From positions 1 to 49,396 of the forward strand of contig JAHPYY010000138.1 in NCBI GenBank assembly GCA_019058515.1: a stretch of DNA of 49,396 nt, written 5' to 3'. The notes below the pieces were generated by a model. It did no database searches. It had not been told where the DNA came from and saw only the letters and a list, made by a program, of their open reading frames with translations. Within the stretch, counting starts at the first letter, position 1; every line of letters begins with the position of its first letter. The stretch comes from Promethearchaeota archaeon (GTDB lineage: Archaea; Asgardarchaeota; Lokiarchaeia; Sigynarchaeales; SOKP01). Below, one piece after another: positions 40,946-49,396 of the stretch. Made by a program: the position numbers and the translations under genes.

Positions 40946-42519
40946 GACAGCGGGGATTGTTTCTTATCCCTTCTATTTTGAGTTGAAATAGTTTTATTCA
41001 ATGTAATTCGAGACTTGTAGACGAGAATGCATAACGTGCCCACGGCTATCAGATAAATCACAATCCAGAAGGTTAAATATACTGAAAAATCCATAACTGC
41101 AATTGGTTCTTCTATATGTTCGAAATTCTGAGGAGAATTCGTTTTTACCCAAGTCACGCCTAGGTACCACAACTGATAATACCGAATGGGAGATTCAACA
41201 GTGTAGATCAAAGTTCGAACATCGTTATTGTATAATTCAATATAAGCTTGATTTGAATACACATCGTCTGAGTTTATGTAATCAAATTCGTAGGAACTTT
41301 CTTTATATTCGTTATAATTTGGAGTGCCTTGCCAACCAATTAAAATATTTGGAGCTCTACTTTTTATAAGCTCAATCCAATTGGTATTTAGAGTAGGGAA
41401 TAATATCTTGTCTTGCGCTATGTTTGAGTGAATCACCGTGTCAAGTATGATGACGATAGTGTTTTTGTAAAATGGATGAGTTTGTTGAGGGGTTTTAATA
41501 TCAAAATCAATGTAAAGATTGTTATCTCGGGAAAAGTTTAAGGCTTCTTCCAATGTAGGAATCGCAATTCCCTTGAAAGTCTCTGTTATTGTGCTATTGA
41601 TTGTTCCAGTTCTTATCATACCAAAGGGATCTTGTTCAAGATACCAAGATCCTGCGTCTAATTGCATTAACTCTGAAATGTTAAAGTCAGAACTTCGTTG
41701 AGAGATTTTTGTTGGAAATAATTCTTCGACATTGGTAGTTCTTTCAAGTGTGTCGTCATGCATTAAGAAAGGGATTCCATCGTAACTAATTTGTATGTCA
41801 ATTTCCCATCCAATAACATCTTCAAACTCCAGTGCTAATTCTCCCGCTTTCAATGTATTTTCAGGAGCAAGCGAAGATACACCTCTATGTGCAATTAAAG
41901 CAGGTTTCTCAGGAAGAGGATAGAAAAGCGCATTTGAGGGAACAAAGAGAAAAGGCGTTGCAAAAAGAAACGAGTAGATTACAATTGAACCAATAATTAC
42001 TGTTTTAAGATTCCTTCGATTCAAAAGCTTATCATCTATATTCATGGTAATATATATATACACTGATTTCATTAGGGGAAATAGTAAAAAAATCAAGCAA
42101 AAAAGAGTTACGAAATAAAGATAAAAGCTGAAAAACTCGATTGTTCTAGGTAATAAGAATATGAGATCTCCTAATTGGGAAAAAAAAATTGCGATTAGGA
42201 GGTCTAATCCTATTAATAATGCTAACGGAATATAAATAAACGCTTTTTTAGGTTTAAACTGTCCGTTTTTAGTCAATTGATGATAACTCAAAACAAGTAA
42301 ACTCACACCTAATATTAGAGCTAAAAGAGGGAAAACTAAGAAAATGAATATTATATCGATGTACACATTAATCCAACTATATACTGTATAATTTATTACG
42401 CTCCAGTAAGGTTGGAAGGTTAAAATGCACAATACTTGGATAACGAGGTTAATACAAAAGATTGAATAAAAAACAAACCATTTTTTGCCTTGAATTTTGT
42501 TAAGGGAGTATAAATCCAT
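40942..42519 (-). CDS. Membrane-fused glycerophosphodiester phosphodiesterase
   Basis: 525 residues. Five or six N-terminal membrane helices (residues 15-205) precede a GDPD domain: 'PALIAHRGVSSLAPENTLKA' with the catalytic His-Arg and the metal-binding Glu, 'GWEIDIQISYDG' and 'FLMHDDTLERTTNV', all family motifs. One more helix near the C-terminus. It should hydrolyse glycerophosphodiesters from lipid turnover outside or at the membrane. In archaea the substrate may be an ether-lipid headgroup. ATG is preceded by AGGTGAT. Overlaps the convergent coiled-coil gene by 4 bp. Confidence 0.87.
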   Translation of the reverse strand: MDLYSLNKIQGKKWFVFYSIFCINLVIQVLCILTFQPYWSVINYTVYSWINVYIDIIFIFLVFPLLALILGVSLLVLSYHQLTKNGQFKPKKAFIYIPLALLIGLDLLIAIFFSQLGDLIFLLPRTIEFFSFYLYFVTLFCLIFLLFPLMKSVYIYITMNIDDKLLNRRNLKTVIIGSIVIYSFLFATPFLFVPSNALFYPLPEKPALIAHRGVSSLAPENTLKAGELALEFEDVIGWEIDIQISYDGIPFLMHDDTLERTTNVEELFPTKISQRSSDFNISELMQLDAGSWYLEQDPFGMIRTGTINSTITETFKGIAIPTLEEALNFSRDNNLYIDFDIKTPQQTHPFYKNTIVIILDTVIHSNIAQDKILFPTLNTNWIELIKSRAPNILIGWQGTPNYNEYKESSYEFDYINSDDVYSNQAYIELYNNDVRTLIYTVESPIRYYQLWYLGVTWVKTNSPQNFEHIEEPIAVMDFSVYLTFWIVIYLIAVGTLCILVYKSRITLNKTISTQNRRDKKQSPLS

Positions 42520-42727
42520 TTTTTATCACCTGTAATTTCAGTAAAGGATACTGCAGATGTTTTAATTGAATACATAACGATTTTAAAAACTTATTGTGTG
42601 CTTAGACAAGCGACTTTTGGGGTAGTTTCGGGATCTATAGAACAACTAATTTTAAAAGAGCAAAATTCTATCTTATCTTAAAAATAGGGTATATTTTATA
42701 GAATTTAATACTATTGCGGGGTTTTAA

Positions 42728-45700
42728 ATGAATAGTTCGAAATTATTTAAGCATGTTTTTTTAGGATTTTTTATTGTATCCGTTACTTTTACATTTTTCC
42801 CTATAGTTTTTTTAAATACAACCTCTCAAAATGAAGATATTGAAAACCAAGAATTAAGTAAAAACTGCCAAAATTCAGAATATGAGACAGGAAAGCTTGA
42901 GTCTAGTTCTCCTCAAGATACGATTACAGGAACAATAGAAGATCGCGAAGGAAAGATATATAACTCCATTACGACCACAAATTTTAACTGTTATGTCAAC
43001 GGTGAACAACCCAGTTTAAGCGATCAACCTGACATATACATACCAGATTGGGAACTGACTTATGCTAACATGAATTTTGAAGATCTTAAAGCGATTAATT
43101 ATACCAAAGACATAGAAACAGAATCCTCAGAATTTATTTACAGCTCGAAATTTGGACCTATTTATTTTTATCAAAAATTTTCTGTAAGGATTAGTCAGTT
43201 TGTGAACAATGTGAGTATATTTATACAAGACATTAATCACCCAACCGAATTTACTGATGAAAACTCCTGGGAAGTAGGAATAGTCAACTGTACGAACGAT
43301 AAAATAGGAACGCCAAATGAGAACGAAACATTAGGAACACTTAAAAAACCTCATCCTACGGTATATGCTGCGCATTGGGAAACCTTTAACTTTAAAGATT
43401 CTGGTAATGGTCCAACTTTTTTAAATATATCCAATACTAACTGGACGATTGAAAGTGGGATTAAGAAGTACTGGTTTGCGTTAAAAATTAAGATTCCTCC
43501 AGACGACACTAAAACTGGAGGGGGTCCTAAATTTCTCTATTTTAGTCCCGATGGAGAGAACCCAAACGATAAAGGAGAAGGAGACACTTTTGCTGTAAAC
43601 CCAGATTTTTTTACCGATAAATATTATACGAATTATGTCGCTGAAAATGAAACCTTACCAGACTTAGGGAATTACTCTTATGGAAATTTAACTTCATTCA
43701 AGTATTTTGATAATGATAGATATTTCGTTAATTCAACTTATCATGTGAGTCTTGGATTAAATATCGCAATAGTGGAAGCTAAGGTTTATGTGGAAGAGTT
43801 AGAAGGGTATGGAGTAACATTTGAAGATATTGCTGATCCTACTAGGAGAAATGAGATTGATTGGTGGTCTCAGCATTATAGATATGTAAATTCTATTAAT
43901 ATTTCATTCTCAGCAAATCTGAGCAAAAATGAGAACTTTGAATACGCATATTTATTAATTGAGAATCGAACGGGAGGTTTTGAAGGGCTTGGATTGATTA
44001 ACCAGACAAACGAAGATATTAACACGATTTTCATATCTGATGCGTGGACAAAATGGTACATAATTAATAAATATATGAATTTTTCGGAGGGAAATTCATT
44101 AACATTTAGATTCCAGGTTTATAATGACAGTACTCCAAATTATTTTAATATGACCATCAACCAATTAACTGTAGAAATAAGGGAGTTGCCGAGACTAAAT
44201 ATAACCGTCTCCTACGATCCATTAATACGAGAGACACACTATCCGAATAATGTTACTGTGGTAAATGGAACAACCAGCTTATCTCATAATGAAGCAATTG
44301 AGTCGTTAAATACAATTGACGAAGTTAGGTTTGAAGCGAACGCTAGTAGTAATAACGCTTCAATCGAGTTTGAGTTTAATGTGTTGCAGGGTATTGATTC
44401 CTCACTTTTCGATGTGGATGATTTACAAGATTGGTTGTTCCTCCAACCTAATCCAATAGTACCGCAGATCGATATTAGGATCACTTCAAATGTAAGTGTT
44501 GTCGATTCAAGTAATATGAGTCTATCGATTTTGGAAATATATAAAGGAAACAATAATGTAACTCACATGTCCTTAGAAGACAATAAATCTTCTTGGATTG
44601 CGGTGGATAGTAGAATATCGAATAACAGTTACGCTTTTAGTGAAGAAACTACGAATGTTACGATAATTGATCCCTTTGCGACATGGACTTTTATGCAATT
44701 GGTAAACACTTCAAACAATAACTTAGTAAGAATGCGATTAAGGTATGTGGGGAATAACACATTTGAGAAATTCAATATTACGATCGATGAATTTGCGTTT
44801 ATAATTTATGTTCAAAACGCGATATCCTCCGATGTTACTTCAAAAATTAGCTTCGGGCTAAACAGTGCCACATTGTTACCTTCTGATATCATTATGCAAA
44901 ACTTTGGGAGCAATATTTCAGATAATGGTTATCAAAGAGGACTTTGGTCGGGAGTCGTTAGTAATGGATTTCCAACTCAAGGATCGTTTTCTTTTAATGT
45001 ATCATCTATATGGCCAGAGATTACATTTAACGTCGTAGGAACTTATTTAATCGAACAAGATTATAATTTTGAGTGGGAATACGAACTCGCAACCTCATAC
45101 GAGAAAGTGTTATGGTATGTGACAGGTAGTTTCGATTTTTACGATAACAACGGACAATATAACATACCCAGCACAAGCAGAGGTTTTCAAGTGTCAGTAC
45201 CCAATAACTGGGAAATGATGGAATTACTAAATTGTACGGGAACGGTGTGCATTTCTGATGGAGGGTGGTCTTGGACAAACTACACTTCGGGAATGCATGA
45301 TATTATCAATATATATAATATATCTGATGGGAGCTGGAAAGCCAAGTTCAATTCATCCATCAGCACTATGACCATTAGTTACAACGATACGACCAATCTA
45401 AAAATCGACCAAGAAATATCAGAATCTGTGTTAATTCCCGATTATTACGGAGGAGATGTAAGATTTGAAGTTTTAAATTCCCAGGAGCAGGTGTTATACA
45501 GCGATTTAACCCAATTAAATGCAAGTTTATCGGAAAATTCAACTTCCTTTAGTTGGAACGTGTTTTCTACAACTCAACAACCAGGAGTATACTACATGAA
45601 AACTTACTGGAGTATGTATAACGATACACACGCGTTTGTATCAATGACTCTAAGGGAAATGAATATATCGTTGTACCCAGTAAAACTTGAAATTTTGAAC

Positions 45701-46786
45701 ATTGATTCCTATACTAACGATACCTTGCAGGGTACCAACATCTTTATCGAAGGCCTTTTATCATACGAAGAGACAGGTGAACCTATTGAGGGAGAAACCG
45801 TTAATATTGAAATTAAGGACGATAAAGGAAATGCAATTGAAACTTTGAGCGATATTTCGAACGAAAACGGTTTAATTCAAGTTGATTACGATTTGCCCGC
45901 CGGCTATAATAGTGTGTTCATAGGATTGTCATATGGCACTAATGGAACATATTACGCAGCGACTCAAAGTATTGAAACGCTCACCATCACTTTAATTTCT
46001 CCTGAACAGCTCTTCTTAAATATTTTCTTAATGCTTCTACCGTATATACTTCCAGTTGTCGCTGGTTTAACTATTGCGTTAGTATTACTGCGTCGCCATA
46101 GAAGCAAACTAAGAGAAAAATGGGCGGACGATGCTCTAATTTTAGATGACTTATTAAAAATCTCGTATTTAATGATAATCCACAAGGACGTTGGAGTTTC
46201 CATTTTCGACAAACAAGTTGGCACATCTGAATTCGATCCCGATTTAGTAGGAGGATTCCTTCAAGCGATTTCTGCGTTTAGGTCTGAAATAAAAAGGGAT
46301 GAAGAAGCAAAAGAACATAAAGAAGAAGGGTTTGAAATGGATTACGGCGACTTTAAAATAATCCTCACGGACGGAAATTGCGTAAGAACCGCATTAATTT
46401 CAGACGGTATCCCTTCCTTAAAATTAAAGCACAGTCAGAACAATTTTACTCGGGCTTTTGAAGCGCGTTTCAAAGAACAAGTTGGTAAGTTTGACGGGGA
46501 TGTTACCCCTTATAGAGACAGCGAAGATCTTATTGAACGTTATTTTAACACTTCTTTGATGTATCCTCTTCAATTAGGAAAACAAACAGGAGTTATTAAA
46601 TTAAATGCTCTCGAAAAAGTTCTAGTAGAAGTTGCTGAGGAAATACAAAAGGAGAAAAAGTTCTTCTTTGTTTCAAGTTTGCTTAGTTTTGGACTTGCAG
46701 GTCGAAAGGAATCCAGAGATCAAATAATTAGCGCAATAATATCTTTAAAAGAAAAGGGAGTGTTAGAACCAATTAATATCGAGTAA
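42728..46786 (+). CDS. 1352-residue receptor-like surface protein
   Basis: ATG behind GCGGGG. An N-terminal signal helix (about 8-30) leads to about 1060 extracellular, beta-rich residues packed with N-x-S/T sequons. One membrane helix (about 1095-1120) leads to a cytosolic part of about 230 residues: 'YLMIIHKDVGVSIFDKQVG' and 'PDLVGGFLQAISAFRSEI' look like the longin/roadblock-type domains frequent in Asgard archaea, and a winged-helix-like end follows. Before the membrane helix is an Ig-like/carboxypeptidase-regulatory fold (GTNIFIEGLLSYEETGEPIE). The topology suggests a surface receptor with a GTPase-regulatory-type cytosolic domain; this is inference. Host gene. Confidence 0.75.
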   Translation: MNSSKLFKHVFLGFFIVSVTFTFFPIVFLNTTSQNEDIENQELSKNCQNSEYETGKLESSSPQDTITGTIEDREGKIYNSITTTNFNCYVNGEQPSLSDQPDIYIPDWELTYANMNFEDLKAINYTKDIETESSEFIYSSKFGPIYFYQKFSVRISQFVNNVSIFIQDINHPTEFTDENSWEVGIVNCTNDKIGTPNENETLGTLKKPHPTVYAAHWETFNFKDSGNGPTFLNISNTNWTIESGIKKYWFALKIKIPPDDTKTGGGPKFLYFSPDGENPNDKGEGDTFAVNPDFFTDKYYTNYVAENETLPDLGNYSYGNLTSFKYFDNDRYFVNSTYHVSLGLNIAIVEAKVYVEELEGYGVTFEDIADPTRRNEIDWWSQHYRYVNSINISFSANLSKNENFEYAYLLIENRTGGFEGLGLINQTNEDINTIFISDAWTKWYIINKYMNFSEGNSLTFRFQVYNDSTPNYFNMTINQLTVEIRELPRLNITVSYDPLIRETHYPNNVTVVNGTTSLSHNEAIESLNTIDEVRFEANASSNNASIEFEFNVLQGIDSSLFDVDDLQDWLFLQPNPIVPQIDIRITSNVSVVDSSNMSLSILEIYKGNNNVTHMSLEDNKSSWIAVDSRISNNSYAFSEETTNVTIIDPFATWTFMQLVNTSNNNLVRMRLRYVGNNTFEKFNITIDEFAFIIYVQNAISSDVTSKISFGLNSATLLPSDIIMQNFGSNISDNGYQRGLWSGVVSNGFPTQGSFSFNVSSIWPEITFNVVGTYLIEQDYNFEWEYELATSYEKVLWYVTGSFDFYDNNGQYNIPSTSRGFQVSVPNNWEMMELLNCTGTVCISDGGWSWTNYTSGMHDIINIYNISDGSWKAKFNSSISTMTISYNDTTNLKIDQEISESVLIPDYYGGDVRFEVLNSQEQVLYSDLTQLNASLSENSTSFSWNVFSTTQQPGVYYMKTYWSMYNDTHAFVSMTLREMNISLYPVKLEILNIDSYTNDTLQGTNIFIEGLLSYEETGEPIEGETVNIEIKDDKGNAIETLSDISNENGLIQVDYDLPAGYNSVFIGLSYGTNGTYYAATQSIETLTITLISPEQLFLNIFLMLLPYILPVVAGLTIALVLLRRHRSKLREKWADDALILDDLLKISYLMIIHKDVGVSIFDKQVGTSEFDPDLVGGFLQAISAFRSEIKRDEEAKEHKEEGFEMDYGDFKIILTDGNCVRTALISDGIPSLKLKHSQNNFTRAFEARFKEQVGKFDGDVTPYRDSEDLIERYFNTSLMYPLQLGKQTGVIKLNALEKVLVEVAEEIQKEKKFFFVSSLLSFGLAGRKESRDQIISAIISLKEKGVLEPINIE

Positions 46787-46794
46787 GGCAAACC

Positions 46795-48939
46795 TTATTC
46801 AAAATCGTTTAAATAATAAACATGATCTTTTTCTTTCTTTAATAATCCAAGGTTACAAGCTTGATAGAAATGTGTGTTGAATTTAGTTTCTTGAATATCT
46901 TCTTCAGAAGCTAATATTTTAAATTCTGAGTATCTTATTTTTCCATTAGTAGAGTAGGTTTTGGCGAGATTTACCAAAGTCTTTAAATTTCGATTAAAAT
47001 ACCTCTTAGTTGCTTTTTTTTTCGGTTCCTTAAATTTTCTAATGGTTCTTATCTTTTTTTTAATTTTTTTCTCACTATAATCTACTAAATCTGAGAGAAA
47101 TGTGACTCCGTGGTTCCTAAGAGCATCATACTCTTGACTCTTACTAAAACGATCTAATTCTTCCAGTATTTCTTCTAATGACCTATTAAGAAGATGTTCT
47201 TTCTCCCGTTTTCTAATTTCATCGTAAGTTTTTGTGAGATCCAACCTCTTAGCATTTTCAATACTCTTGGTAAAGTCAATGCAAGAACGATCAATCGAAT
47301 CTACTAATTCTAAGCAGCCAGACATTTTCAAGATCAAATTCATGTTACTTTCCTTTCTTAAAGCGCTTTTATGGAAAGCAACATCTACAGTGTTGCTAGT
47401 CACTAACACATAACATCTACCACTCGTATATCGACCCGTCCTACCTCTTCTTTGAATCAGTCGGATCTCAGAAGGTACAGGCTCGTAAAAGATTACCACA
47501 TCAACATTGGGGATATCTAATCCTTCTTCGGCAACGCTTGTAGCAATTAATATATTTATTTTTCCTTTCTTAAAATCTTGGAGAATTTCTAGCTGTTTGC
47601 TTTGCTTATAGCCAATATCGTTAATTTTAGAGGTTTGTCCTATGAATTTTTCGACTACATATTTTGACTTAAATTCGGATTTTATGATATGTTTTAAAGT
47701 TTCAGCCATTTCTCTGTATTGAGTAAAAACAATAATCTTATCGAGATCCCCATTCCCTAATTCTTCCTTTAAGATCGATAACAAGCGCGGTATTTTAGGA
47801 TGCGTTAAGCTTTTAACTTTTTTTTTTTGAAGTAATGATTTAATTAATTTATAGTGTTTAGAGTTTACAATTCTTTGAGAAGCAATTATTTCTGACCGGG
47901 CTTTAAACTCGATATTCTCTAAATAAGAATTAAATAAACTGAAATTTTGAGTTTCTAATAACTCTTTTGCGTGAAGGATAGATATGCAACTAGAACAATA
48001 AGAATATATCGAGTGTATGTTCAAATTTAGTTCCCGAACAACGTCGATTACTTTTGGCTCGCTAAAGTATAGTAGAGAAAGAATCTCCTCGTTGTCTTCT
48101 AGCTCTTCTTCAAATCTTAAGGAGATTGTTAAATCTTGAGCTATATTAAGAAAGTGTAGTTTGGAGACATACTTTTTGTAGGGTTTTATTAGCTTTCTTT
48201 CGATAAAAAACAATAAAAATTTGTGGAAAAGATCGTCCCAAATCTGAGAGATCTCCATGATATCTGCATTTAAACTTACAACTTCCGCAATTAGATTGAT
48301 GTCATAAATGTATTGTTTAACATCGTGGTCCTTGTATGTTTTAAAAATAACTTGCTCGACAAATAGGTTGTCACAAAGCCTTTGAATTTTATAATGATTC
48401 TTTCCCGGGGATGCAGTAAGTCCGAGTATGAGCGGATCAGAGCATTGTTTCATGTAATTCTGCGCTATAAAAGTATTTGGGTAATTTCCAACGGTGTGAT
48501 GGGCTTCGTCAAAAATAATCAATGAAACCGTAGATAACGAGTATCTTCCTCTTAATACATCGTTTTTAATGATTTGGGGAGTAGATATTACGATTTTAGC
48601 GTCTTGAAATATTTCGATCCGTTTTCGACTGGGAATTTTTCCCGTAAATAACACAACATCCTCTTCTGCTATGTCTAAAAATTCAACGCAGGATTTGTGA
48701 TGCTGAGAAACTAACGGTCTCGTTGGAGCAAGTATAATTACCTTAGATTTTGGATACTTTTTAATCGCTTCCGATATCATGAGAATACCAATAATCGTTT
48801 TTCCCAAGCCTGTTGGGAGCACGACCAAGGAATTTTTATCTCTACACGATTGTATTATGTTATATTGATATTCACGATAGAGAATTTTGTCTTTTTTCAA
48901 GCCAACTGAGTTGTAATATTGCGAGGATGTGGGAGGCAT
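46795..48939 (-). CDS. Hef/FANCM-type superfamily 2 helicase, no nuclease domain
   Basis: 714 residues. Walker A PTGLGKT (42-48), Ia APTRPLV, DEAH box (144-147), motif III GLTASPG, and the C-terminal motifs 'IIVFTQYREMAE', 'ATSVAEEGLDIP' and 'QRRGRTGR' match the archaeal Hef helicase half, with the thumb-like insertion between the RecA domains. Euryarchaeal Hef has a C-terminal XPF nuclease; here the end is instead a winged-helix-like domain, so it is a helicase-only form that may work with a separate nuclease. Role: fork repair and branched-DNA processing. Host gene, convergent with the receptor-like gene. Confidence 0.85.
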   Translation of the reverse strand: MPPTSSQYYNSVGLKKDKILYREYQYNIIQSCRDKNSLVVLPTGLGKTIIGILMISEAIKKYPKSKVIILAPTRPLVSQHHKSCVEFLDIAEEDVVLFTGKIPSRKRIEIFQDAKIVISTPQIIKNDVLRGRYSLSTVSLIIFDEAHHTVGNYPNTFIAQNYMKQCSDPLILGLTASPGKNHYKIQRLCDNLFVEQVIFKTYKDHDVKQYIYDINLIAEVVSLNADIMEISQIWDDLFHKFLLFFIERKLIKPYKKYVSKLHFLNIAQDLTISLRFEEELEDNEEILSLLYFSEPKVIDVVRELNLNIHSIYSYCSSCISILHAKELLETQNFSLFNSYLENIEFKARSEIIASQRIVNSKHYKLIKSLLQKKKVKSLTHPKIPRLLSILKEELGNGDLDKIIVFTQYREMAETLKHIIKSEFKSKYVVEKFIGQTSKINDIGYKQSKQLEILQDFKKGKINILIATSVAEEGLDIPNVDVVIFYEPVPSEIRLIQRRGRTGRYTSGRCYVLVTSNTVDVAFHKSALRKESNMNLILKMSGCLELVDSIDRSCIDFTKSIENAKRLDLTKTYDEIRKREKEHLLNRSLEEILEELDRFSKSQEYDALRNHGVTFLSDLVDYSEKKIKKKIRTIRKFKEPKKKATKRYFNRNLKTLVNLAKTYSTNGKIRYSEFKILASEEDIQETKFNTHFYQACNLGLLKKEKDHVYYLNDFE

Positions 48940-49012
48940 TATAAAAATTTGCGATTTAGGTTATTTAAATAACAGTACTCTGTTAAAATTGTATAACTTG
49001 AAGTATTTGAAC

Positions 49013-49060
49013 ATCTACTGCAGTAGATTTGTAGTCCCTAAGATTCAATTCAAATCTTAG
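49013..49060 (-). mobile_element. Probable right end of an IS200/IS605-type element (possible omega-RNA region)
   Basis: A perfect 16-bp palindrome ATCTACTGCAGTAGAT (49013-49028) and a hairpin CTAAGATT/AATCTTAG (49038-49045 / 49053-49060, overlapping the TnpB stop) lie at the 3' side of TnpB. IS200/605 elements end in such imperfect hairpins and encode the guide RNA over the tnpB 3' end. The exact end and guide are not determined. Confidence 0.5.
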
Positions 49061-49396
49061 ACATTAAAGGATAGTTCTCTACCCTAACATTATCAATACC
49101 TTGATAATCCTGCATATACTTCTTTAAAATATTAATACTTCCTACAACATCTCTATCTTGCTCATAACCACATTTAGTGCATAGAAAGGTTCTATCATCT
49201 GCTTTTACCTTTTTATTACATTGAGGACAAATAGAAGAGGTGTATGATTCATCAATCAAAATCGACTCCATCCCAAACTCCTGGCATTTATTTTCCAGCT
49301 TTTTCTTAAAAAGTTCGAATGACCAGAAGTTTTGGATCATCTGGTTAATCTTCTTTTTGTTTCGATAATGAGCAGGAATCTTAGATTCTCTAATTC
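49050..49396 (-). CDS. tnpB: TnpB (IS200/IS605-type), C-terminal part, 5' end outside window
   Basis: The frame is open to the window edge; the ATG at 49340 is internal. Visible are the 'AHYRNKKKINQ' helix, the 'FELFKKKLENKCQEFG' segment, 'VDE.YTS' equivalent 'IDESYTSSICPQC' with the zinc-finger pairs CPQC and CTKC, and the last RuvC motif with its aspartate 'DRDVVGSINIL'. These belong to the RNA-guided nuclease TnpB. Key visible residues are intact, so it may be active. No TnpA is seen in the window. Confidence 0.85.
   Translation of the reverse strand, partial: IRESKIPAHYRNKKKINQMIQNFWSFELFKKKLENKCQEFGMESILIDESYTSSICPQCNKKVKADDRTFLCTKCGYEQDRDVVGSINILKKYMQDYQGIDNVRVENYPLMSKI

Overview
The window is AT-rich DNA from an archaeon, most likely an Asgard archaeon (Lokiarchaeia-like). 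This is inferred from archaeal Shine-Dalgarno sites (GGTGAT), TATA-type promoters, a Hef/FANCM-type helicase, giant sequon-rich surface proteins with one C-terminal membrane anchor, and a cytosolic domain that looks like the longin/roadblock-type domains common in Asgards. About the first 36 kb looks like one large integrated mobile element (provirus or plasmid-like) whose left end lies outside the window. From about 36.5 kb on the genes look chromosomal.

Layout. 0-9.6 kb: a surface or secretion module, with a giant LamG-domain surface protein, membrane proteins, a Cys-containing protein and a P-loop ATPase fused to a helix-turn-helix. 9.6-12.8 kb: two transcription units, each behind the same promoter with a pair of ACTCA-N4-TGAGT palindromes about 101 bp apart, plus a secreted DNRLRE/KNH-type protein. 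13.1-13.8 kb: two divergent AbrB-fold genes that resemble a repressor switch. 13.8-27.8 kb: a long, densely packed co-directional block with an HNH nuclease, a winged-helix protein whose gene carries ten palindromic iterons, a one-repeat TFB-like transcription factor, a Topo VI-A/Spo11-like protein without a B subunit, two ribbon-helix-helix proteins, many small zinc-binding proteins, an orphan DNA methyltransferase, an ASCH-radical SAM fusion and an MCM-family helicase. 27.8-28.7 kb: a non-coding region with a mirror-symmetric array of ten 10-bp iterons at exact 20-bp steps, my best candidate replication origin or partition site. 28.7-34.6 kb: cargo with different base usage, made of an uncharacterised three-gene module and an ABC-three-component (DUF2326) defence-like module. 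34.8-36.3 kb: a complete tyrosine recombinase and an RHH/winged-helix partner on the minus strand.

36.5-49.4 kb holds a 1475-residue toroid/coiled-coil membrane protein, a membrane-fused glycerophosphodiester phosphodiesterase, a 1352-residue receptor-like protein, a Hef-like helicase without a nuclease domain and the C-terminal part of a TnpB with its probable right-end hairpins.

How it fits together (inference): the AbrB pair would set quiescent versus active state; the TFB-like factor, the RHH proteins and the unknown palindrome-binding factor would control expression; the MCM helicase, the winged-helix protein and the Topo VI-A-like protein would replicate the element from one or both iteron sites; the integrase pair would handle integration; and the two cargo modules would protect the host or exclude competitors. 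I saw no tRNA, rRNA or CRISPR array.
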